In this document: piece after piece, positions 58,279-64,000 of the stretch
Position numbering within the stretch: the stretch's first letter is position 1
Layout: each line of letters opens with the position of its first letter
Assembly: GCF_003287285.1 (NCBI RefSeq)
Contig: NZ_QMIG01000020.1
Location: forward strand, 33,431-97,430
Length of the DNA stretch: 64,000 nt
Direction: 5' to 3'
Source: Phytoactinopolyspora halophila
Lineage (GTDB): Bacteria; Actinomycetota; Actinomycetes; Jiangellales; Jiangellaceae
Position numbers and translations under genes: made by a program
The notes under the pieces: model-generated
Databases searched by the model: none
Told to the model about the DNA's origin: nothing
Seen by the model: only the letters and a program-made list of their open reading frames with translations

Positions 58279-58510
58279 TTAATAGCACACCATGGCTGGA
58301 CAACACCGTCAAGGGATGCGGGCTTCGTAAAAACCGGCTCCACCAGCAGATATATAGCTATACCAGGACGTTTATTACGTAACGTTCCGGCAACATTACT
58401 GAGCTTCACTGCGGTGAAGGATTGACGGATATTACAAAGCCTTGCATAACGGACGATCAACGGTGTGACGTGAGGCACAGCGCCGTTCCATCACACAGAG
58501 AGGCCGTGAC

Positions 58511-59518
58511 GTGCGATCCACCATCCGCGACGTTGCCAGGGCATCCGGGGTGCACATCTCCACCGTCTCCCGGACCTTCTCGGCTCCCCACATGGTCAAT
58601 CCCGAGACCCGCAGCCGTGTCCTCGCCACCGCGGCGAGCCTCGGCTACCGCCCGAACCGGGCCGCACGGGCCCTGATCACCGGGCGAACCGGCAACGTCG
58701 GGTTGATCGTGGCCGATATCGCCAACCCCTTCTTTCCTCCCCTCATCAAGGCCGCCGAGAGTCAGGCGCGGGATCGGGACTACAGCATCTTCGTGGCCGA
58801 GACGGACGAGGATCCCACCGTCGAGGAGAACCTCGTCCGGGCCCTGGCGAAGCAAGTCGACGGGGTGCTGCTCTGCAGCCCACGCATGAGCAACGACCTG
58901 ATCGAAAAGTTGTCGAAAGAAGTCCCGCTGGTCCTGATCAACCGGTCGATGCCGAGCTTGCCGTGCGTCCTGATGGATGTCTCACTGGGCGCGCGGCAAG
59001 CCGTGGACCACCTGATCGAGCTCGGGCACTCGCGGGTGGCCATCCTGGGCGGTCCGCGTGGCTCCTGGACCAGCCGGGAGATCCGCAAGGCTTCCGTTGC
59101 CGCCTGCCGCCAGGCCGGCTTCGAGCCGATCGTGCTCAGCCCGAATCAGCCCACGGTCGACGGTGGCATCGCCATCGCCGAGCGAGTCGTGCAGGAAAGC
59201 GCTTCCGCGGTCGTGGCGTACAACGACCTCATGGCCATCGGGGTGATCGAAGGCCTGGATTCCCTCGGCGTCCGCGTGCCCGAGGACGTGAGCGTCATCG
59301 GTTTCGACGACAGCACGTTGGCTCGGATCAGCCGCCCCCGGCTGACCACCGTCTCGAACCCCACACTCGCTGCCGGGCGCACGGCCGTGGACATGCTGCT
59401 GCAGCTCAGCGACGACCGTCGGGCGACGGGGCAGGTCATGCTCCAGACGGAGCTGATCGTGCGCGCTTCAACCAACCCAGCCACCGGCTCTCACGGCACT
59501 CCGGAAGAAGGGAGGTGA
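58511..59518 (+). CDS. LacI-family regulator of the pectin/sugar locus
   Basis: 335 residues. The N-terminal helix-turn-helix and hinge (1-58: TIRDVARASGVHISTVSRTF, LGYRPNRAARALITGRTG) are followed by a periplasmic-binding-protein-like effector domain (60-330). GTG 58511 follows AGAGAGG. It leads an operon with two ABC permeases and a binding protein and is divergent from the pectate lyase. The likely inducer is a pectin-derived oligosaccharide or uronate. Confidence 0.93.
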   Translation: MRSTIRDVARASGVHISTVSRTFSAPHMVNPETRSRVLATAASLGYRPNRAARALITGRTGNVGLIVADIANPFFPPLIKAAESQARDRDYSIFVAETDEDPTVEENLVRALAKQVDGVLLCSPRMSNDLIEKLSKEVPLVLINRSMPSLPCVLMDVSLGARQAVDHLIELGHSRVAILGGPRGSWTSREIRKASVAACRQAGFEPIVLSPNQPTVDGGIAIAERVVQESASAVVAYNDLMAIGVIEGLDSLGVRVPEDVSVIGFDDSTLARISRPRLTTVSNPTLAAGRTAVDMLLQLSDDRRATGQVMLQTELIVRASTNPATGSHGTPEEGR

Positions 59519-59522
59519 GGTC

Positions 59523-60494
59523 ATGCCGAGTACCGGCCGCGCGCCGACCGCCGTCAACGAGCATGCACCGCCCACCCACAGGCCACCACGTCCGCGGCGC
59601 AAGAAGAGCATGCTGCAGCGTCGCGAGAACCGCGCCGCGTACCTCTTTCTGGCACCGTGGTTCGTTGGCCTGGCCGTCGTCACCATCGGCCCGATCACCG
59701 CATCGCTGGTGCTCTCGTTCACCGACTACAGCTTGCTGGAGTCACCCAACTGGGTCGGCACCGAGAACTACGAACGCATGCTCGGCGACTCGCGGCTGCA
59801 CAACTCGCTGATCGTCACGTTCGTCTACGTATTCGTCTCGGTCCCGCTGCAGCTGGCCCTGGCATTGGCGCTGGCGCTGGTGCTCGATCGCGGCGTCCGT
59901 GGTCTTCCGATCTACCGCTCGGTGTATTACCTGCCGTCGCTGCTGGGCGGGAGCGTCGCCATCGCCATCCTCTGGCGGCTGGTTTTCGGCACCGACGGCC
60001 TGATCAACCAGGTACTCGGCATGTTCGGTTTCGAGGATCTCCCCGGCTGGGTCGGCCATCCCGACTACGCACTCGGCACGCTGATCGTGCTGAACGTGTG
60101 GACATTCGGATCACCCATGGTGATCTTCCTGGCCGGCCTGCGGCAGATCCCCACCATGTACTACGAGGCCGCTGCCGTCGACGGTGCCGGGCCCCTCAAA
60201 CGGTTCTTCTCCATCACCATCCCGCTGCTGACTCCGATCATCTTCTTCAATCTCATCCTGCAGCTCATCAACGCTTTCCAGACGTTCAGCCAGGCGTTCA
60301 TCGTGTCCGGCGGAACCGGCGGACCGGCCGACTCGACCATGTTCTACACGCTCTACCTCTACCTGCGCGGTTTCTCCGCGTTCGACATGGGCTACGCATC
60401 GGCGCTGGCCTGGTTCCTGCTGCTGATCATCGCCGGGCTCACGGCCGTGAACTTCATCGCTTCGAAGTATTGGGTGCACTATGGCGACGACTGA
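59523..60494 (+). CDS. Sugar ABC transporter permease 1 (MalF/UgpA type)
   Basis: Membrane subunit of a CUT1-type sugar importer, 323 residues with six membrane spans after a basic Pro/Arg-rich N-terminus. The ATPase-contact EAA loop reads EAAAVDGAGPLKRFFSITIP. It starts 4 bp after the LacI stop with GGGAGG upstream; the end overlaps permease 2 by 14 bp. No ATPase gene is in the operon, so a shared MsiK-like ATPase encoded elsewhere is likely, as in other actinobacteria. Confidence 0.94.
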   Translation: MPSTGRAPTAVNEHAPPTHRPPRPRRKKSMLQRRENRAAYLFLAPWFVGLAVVTIGPITASLVLSFTDYSLLESPNWVGTENYERMLGDSRLHNSLIVTFVYVFVSVPLQLALALALALVLDRGVRGLPIYRSVYYLPSLLGGSVAIAILWRLVFGTDGLINQVLGMFGFEDLPGWVGHPDYALGTLIVLNVWTFGSPMVIFLAGLRQIPTMYYEAAAVDGAGPLKRFFSITIPLLTPIIFFNLILQLINAFQTFSQAFIVSGGTGGPADSTMFYTLYLYLRGFSAFDMGYASALAWFLLLIIAGLTAVNFIASKYWVHYGDD

Positions 60495-61365
60495 CCTCAC
60501 CGCCCAGATTGCCGCGCGCCGTAAGGAACGCCAGCGACGCAGCCGGCCAAGGCGGATCCTCATCCATCTGGGCCTGATCTCCTTCGGCCTGGTGATGCTG
60601 TATCCGCTGCTGTGGATGCTCGCCAGCTCGTTCAAACCCACCGAGGTCATCTTCCGCGAGCCCGGCTTGTTGCCCAGCGCGCTGGCACCGGGCAACTACG
60701 TCGAGGGGTGGAACGCACTACGCAATCCGTTCCACCACTACATCATCAACTCGACCATCGTGGTGGCCGGATCGGTTGTCGGCAACCTGCTCGCATGCTC
60801 GATGGCCGCCTACGCGTTCGCCCGGCTGACGTTCTTCGGCAAGAGGACGTTCTTCGCGATCATGCTCGGCTCGATCATGCTGCCGATCCACGTGGTGATC
60901 GTGCCGCAGTACATCCTGTTCTCCAGCCTGGACTGGATCAACACGTTCTATCCCTTGATCGTCCCCAAGTTCCTCGCCGTCGACGCCTTCTTCATCTTCT
61001 TGATGGTGCAGTTCATTCGCGGGCTCCCGCGCGAGCTCGACGATTCGGCACGGATCGACGGCTGCGGGCACTTCCGCATCTATTGGAAGATCATCATGCC
61101 GCTGTGCACCCCGGCATTGGCCACGACGGCAATCTTCACGTTCATCTGGACCTGGAACGACTTCTTCAGCCAGCTCGTCTTCCTGACCGACCCCGACATG
61201 GCCACCGTGCCACTGGCGCTACGCCAGTTCGTCGACTCCCAGGGCCAGACGTCGTGGGGACCGTTGTTCGCGATGTCCGTCATCGCGCTCGGCCCCGTCT
61301 TCGGATTCTTCCTCGCCGGCCAGCGCTACCTGGTCCGGGGAATCGCCACAACCGGAATCAAGTGA
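60481..61365 (+). CDS. Sugar ABC transporter permease 2 (MalG/UgpE type)
   Basis: 294 residues, six membrane spans. The EAA-type loop reads ELDDSARIDGCGHFRIYWKI. The start ATG 60481 lies inside the end of permease 1 (14-bp overlap), which implies coupled translation and a heterodimeric channel. Confidence 0.94.
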   Translation: MATTDLTAQIAARRKERQRRSRPRRILIHLGLISFGLVMLYPLLWMLASSFKPTEVIFREPGLLPSALAPGNYVEGWNALRNPFHHYIINSTIVVAGSVVGNLLACSMAAYAFARLTFFGKRTFFAIMLGSIMLPIHVVIVPQYILFSSLDWINTFYPLIVPKFLAVDAFFIFLMVQFIRGLPRELDDSARIDGCGHFRIYWKIIMPLCTPALATTAIFTFIWTWNDFFSQLVFLTDPDMATVPLALRQFVDSQGQTSWGPLFAMSVIALGPVFGFFLAGQRYLVRGIATTGIK

Positions 61366-61386
61366 CCCATAGAAAGGAGCTCGACG

Positions 61387-62736
61387 ATGCGACTCCAACG
61401 TAACCGGCGCATTACCCCTGTACGCCTGGCCACCGCGTCCGCCGCTCTCGCACTGATACTCAGCGCGTGCGGCGACGACGGGGACGACGAGAGCACTGAC
61501 GACGCTGCCCAGCAGGCCGCGGGAGACGACGACGGCGACGACTCCGACCCCGAGGAAGTCGAGCTGCGCTTTTCCTGGTGGGGGTCTGACTCGCGACACG
61601 AGGAAACCCAGGAAATCATCGACCTGTTCGAGGAGGAACACCCGCACATCTCGATCGTTCCCGACTTCACCGACTGGGGCTCCTACTGGGACCGGCTGGC
61701 CACGTCCACCGCAGGTGGCGACGCGCCGGACATCATGACACAGGAAGAGCGCTACATGACCGACTACGCGCTCCGCGACCAGCTACTCGACCTCAACGAG
61801 GTCTCGGACGTGCTCGACCTGTCCGAGATCGACGAACTCGCGCTCGGCGGCGGTGAGATCGATGGCGGGCTGTATGCCGTCGCCACCGGCGTCAACGCGT
61901 TCACCGTCGTCGCCAACACCCAGGTCTTCGACGATGCCGGTGTGGATTTACCCGACGACACGGCGTGGACCTGGGATGACTTCTACGACATCGTCGGCGA
62001 GATCGCCGAGAACAGCGATGCCTACGGCCTGCAGCCGGAAGGGAGCAACGAGGCCGGCCTCAAGGTCTACGCACGCCAGCGCGGGGAGGCCCTGTACGAC
62101 GCCGACGGCTCCTTCGGATTCTCCCCGCAGACCCTGGCCGGGTTCTGGCAGGGACTGCTCGATGCCGTCGAGGCGGGCCACGCTCCGGACGCCACCGAAG
62201 TGATGGAGTTCGAGGGGCCCGACACGTCGCTCGTGGCCACCGATGACGGCGCCATGGGCTTCTGGTGGACCAACCAGCTCGGTGCGCTGGACGGCGTCGC
62301 CGAGGGCGAGCTGGAGCTGCTGCGAATGCCCGGCGAGTTTGAGCACCAGCAGCCCGGCATGTACCTGAAGCCCGCGATGTTCTACTCGATCTCCTCGCAG
62401 ACCGAACACCCCGAGGAGGCGGCGATGTTCGTCGACTTCCTGCTGAACGACGTCCGCGCTGCGGAGATCATGCTCACCGACCGTGGCCTGCCAGCCAACC
62501 TCCGGGTACGTGACGAGATCAGTACCCTGCTTCCCGAAACCGAGAAGCAGGTGAGTGACTTCATGGCCGAGATCGCGCCCGACCTGGCCGATCCGCCACC
62601 GCCCCCGCCCCACGGTGCGGGTGAGATTCCCGACATCCTTACCCGGATCTGGGAAGAGGTCCTATTCGAGCAGGTGAGCCCGGACGATGGTGCCCAGCAG
62701 TTCATCGACGAGGGGTCTGCCGCGATCGGCGGCTGA
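61387..62736 (+). CDS. Sugar-binding lipoprotein of the ABC transporter
   Basis: Extracellular solute-binding protein (family 1), 449 residues. Signal peptide with lipobox LSAC (Cys28) and a very acidic Asp/Glu linker (29-57), then the binding fold starting RFSWWGSDSRHEETQEIID. ATG 61387 follows AAAGGAG. Last gene of the LacI operon. The ligand is probably an oligogalacturonide or rhamnogalacturonan fragment, judged only from the pectate lyase beside it. A Pro-rich stretch (PPPPPPHG) near 400 is a lineage-specific loop. Confidence 0.93.
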   Translation: MRLQRNRRITPVRLATASAALALILSACGDDGDDESTDDAAQQAAGDDDGDDSDPEEVELRFSWWGSDSRHEETQEIIDLFEEEHPHISIVPDFTDWGSYWDRLATSTAGGDAPDIMTQEERYMTDYALRDQLLDLNEVSDVLDLSEIDELALGGGEIDGGLYAVATGVNAFTVVANTQVFDDAGVDLPDDTAWTWDDFYDIVGEIAENSDAYGLQPEGSNEAGLKVYARQRGEALYDADGSFGFSPQTLAGFWQGLLDAVEAGHAPDATEVMEFEGPDTSLVATDDGAMGFWWTNQLGALDGVAEGELELLRMPGEFEHQQPGMYLKPAMFYSISSQTEHPEEAAMFVDFLLNDVRAAEIMLTDRGLPANLRVRDEISTLLPETEKQVSDFMAEIAPDLADPPPPPPHGAGEIPDILTRIWEEVLFEQVSPDDGAQQFIDEGSAAIGG

Positions 62737-62875
62737 CCAGCAGCTCACACGCTCAATCGGATCTCCTCGCCGGCTCCGCGCCGGCCAGCCCGGAGGAACC
62801 TGACCGCGGGTGTGCCGTCCCTCACGTTCTTTCCCGCACGGATGGGCGGCGCACCCGGCCAGCATCAGCCCGACG

Positions 62876-63898
62876 TCAATGCTGCGACGCGCCAGCCGGG
62901 GCGATGTGCTGGATTCCGATCCGACGGCGGAACGTCCAGTACACCCAGCCCTGGTACAGGAGCACGAGCGGAACGAGCGGGACGGCCACCCATGTCATCA
63001 CGGTCAATGTGTATTCCGTCGACGATGCGCCAGCCACGGTGAGGCTGCCGGATGCGTCGACGGTCGACGGCACGACCTGAGGATAGAGGGAGGCGAAGAG
63101 AACGATGCCCACCCCTGCGATGGCGGCGAAGCTCGCGGCGAACGCCCAGCCCTCGCGGCGTCGCGTAATCACCAACCCCGCGGCCAGCAGGCCGAGCGTC
63201 ACGCCCCCTGTCAGCATGGCGAGCCAGGTGAAGGAGCCGTCACCCCGAAGGCTTACCGTCCACGTGGCGAACCCCCCGGTCACAGCGACGGCCAGCACCG
63301 CCACCCGGGCGGCCACAATCCGCGCACGATCCCGGATGTCGCCCACCGTCTTCAGCGCGACGTAGTGGGCGCCGTGCAGCACGGACAGCAGCAGCGTCAC
63401 GACACCCCCGAGCACCGTGTACGGCGTGATGATGTCGGTCATATCACCGACGAAATCGTGGTTGGAGTCCAGCGGCAGGCCCTGGGCGAAGCCAGCCAGC
63501 AAGACTCCCCAGAAGAATGCCGGTCCGGCAGATCCCCAGAAGATGGCGCCATCCCACCACTGCCGCCATCGGTGGGAATCGTGCTTGGCGCGATACTCGA
63601 ACGCCAGACCGCGCAGGATGAGCAGGACGAGGACGAGGACCAGTGGCAGGTAATAGCTCGACCATGCTGTTGCATACCACTCCGGAAATGCCGCGAAGGT
63701 GGCCCCGACAGCGGTGACCATCCAGACCTCGTTGCCGTCCCAGACCGGCCCGATCGTGTTGATCAGGACGCGACGCTCCGTGTCGTCACGGGCAAAGCGC
63801 CGGGTCAGCATCCCGACCCCGAAGTCGAAACCTTCGAGGACGAGGTAGCCGATCCACAAGATGGCCACGAGCACGAACCAGAAGGTCGCTAGATCCAC
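62876..63898 (-). CDS. cydB: Cytochrome bd ubiquinol/menaquinol oxidase subunit II
   Basis: Membrane subunit of the high-affinity terminal oxidase used at low oxygen. 340 residues with about eight or nine spans; the N-terminus (LVLEGFDFGVGMLTR, then TIGPVWDGNEVWMV) is characteristic. GTG 63898 follows GGAGGT by 5 bases. cydA is expected upstream on the same strand, beyond the window. The 139-bp gap to the binding-protein gene has no recognised element. Confidence 0.95.
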   Translation of the reverse strand: MDLATFWFVLVAILWIGYLVLEGFDFGVGMLTRRFARDDTERRVLINTIGPVWDGNEVWMVTAVGATFAAFPEWYATAWSSYYLPLVLVLVLLILRGLAFEYRAKHDSHRWRQWWDGAIFWGSAGPAFFWGVLLAGFAQGLPLDSNHDFVGDMTDIITPYTVLGGVVTLLLSVLHGAHYVALKTVGDIRDRARIVAARVAVLAVAVTGGFATWTVSLRGDGSFTWLAMLTGGVTLGLLAAGLVITRRREGWAFAASFAAIAGVGIVLFASLYPQVVPSTVDASGSLTVAGASSTEYTLTVMTWVAVPLVPLVLLYQGWVYWTFRRRIGIQHIAPAGASQH

Positions 63899-63937
63899 GG
63901 CATACCTCCTTTCCCCCCACCCCCACCTCCACCCCCA

Positions 63938-63953
63938 TGATCATGAACACTAG
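63938..63953 (-). repeat. Solo copy of the purH-hairpin arm
   Basis: CTAGTGTTCATGATCA on the minus strand, identical over 16 bases to 27623-27638. No matching second arm is seen here. It lies between the presumed cydA end and cydB. Confidence 0.6.
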
Positions 63954-63970
63954 ATGGCTCCATGGCAGGT

Positions 63971-64000
63971 TCAATCGGTGCTTGCAATGAGCAGCTGGTT
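63971..64000 (-). CDS. cydA: Possible last codons of cydA
   Basis: Ten codons ending in TGA (NQLLIASTD-stop) enter from the right edge, 72 bp before cydB on the same strand. Position is the only support; the fragment is too short to identify, and the other frames are also open here. Confidence 0.35.
   Translation of the reverse strand, partial: NQLLIASTD

Larger units (their letters stand above)
57921..58510. other. 590-bp regulatory region between pectate lyase and LacI genes
   Basis: No gene; markedly A+T-richer than the rest of the window, especially 58051-58150. It holds the LacI-type operator, the pectate lyase promoter and three TGCAAA-type palindromes (separate entries), plus TATAGCTATA (58353-58362) and an imperfect inverted repeat around TTACGTAA (58375-58382) that could belong to the LacI promoter. 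Confidence 0.6.

Noticed and set aside
58102..58478. Small genes in the pectate lyase/LacI spacer on either strand
   Set aside because: Frames of 60-107 codons run through operators and palindromes, lack ribosome sites and resemble no protein.

Overview
The window is a 64 kb piece of a high-GC actinobacterial chromosome. Support comes from the gene order metG-tatD-rpfB-ksgA-ispE (the order known from mycobacteria and relatives), DUF6350-purN-purH-folD, glmU-prs-rplY-pth, a DUF3017 gene beside mdh, an Rpf with DUF348 and G5 domains, several GTG starts and several promoters that appear leaderless. The mix of genes would suit a plant- or soil-associated lineage such as Jiangellaceae, but that is a guess; no rRNA or other taxonomic marker is present. 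I see no phage, IS element, CRISPR array or integrase. Almost all of it is core chromosome.

Layout. 1-9.1 kb: sulfate activation (cysQ-cysD-cysN, minus strand, cysN cut by the left edge), pth, the L25 ribosomal protein, prs, glmU, a tRNA-Gln, an acyl-lipid/acyl-CoA desaturase behind two palindromes, and mgtE. 9.6-14.4 kb: a TetR regulator, the divergent pair tam/MarR (TamR-like) with overlapping promoters and operators, and the translationally coupled chain trpS - 2'-5' RNA ligase-like - YihY. 14.4-21.6 kb: pgm, a DeoR regulator, galT-galE-galK, then a siderophore-interacting flavoprotein behind a DtxR/IdeR box. 21.6-27.5 kb: an uncharacterised protein and a central-carbon block (icd, mdh, DUF3017, citrate synthase, folD). 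27.7-31.5 kb: purH, purN and a DUF6350 membrane protein. 31.6-39.9 kb: a SigE-type sigma factor with a membrane partner, sucCD, a large secreted phosphodiester glycosidase/metallophosphatase, and a small cobalamin-binding mutase subunit. 40.2-49.3 kb: an M23 endopeptidase, an ABC-F ATPase, ispE, ksgA, rpfB, tatD, metG. 49.5-55 kb: WrbA-like quinone reductase and TetR, a DUF985 cupin, a GNAT enzyme, two Gfo/Idh oxidoreductases. 55.1-62.7 kb: a pectin-use locus (secreted multidomain PL1 pectate lyase, LacI regulator, sugar ABC permeases and binding protein). 62.9-64 kb: cydB and probably the last codons of cydA.

How it works together. Several regulons can be read from the DNA. A MarR/TamR palindrome between tam and its regulator recurs (15 of 18 bases) in front of icd. 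The motif GTTTGAAAC in front of the DeoR gene recurs twice in front of galT. The pectate-lyase promoter carries a 14-bp palindrome between its -35 and -10 boxes and a LacI-type operator downstream, opposite the LacI/ABC operon. Two CRP-like TGTGA-N6-TCAC(A/G) sites lie between the cobalamin-binding gene and the M23 gene.

The most unusual DNA feature is a set of long, near-perfect inverted repeats just after gene ends, several with a TGATCA core. One of them (41-bp arms after ksgA) shares 56 of 62 bases with a second copy after the pectate lyase gene. I did not find a clearly undescribed multi-gene system. The best candidates for something new are the palindromic repeat family, the sigma factor/two-module membrane sensor pair, and the NAGPA-metallophosphatase fusion with altered metal-ligand motifs.
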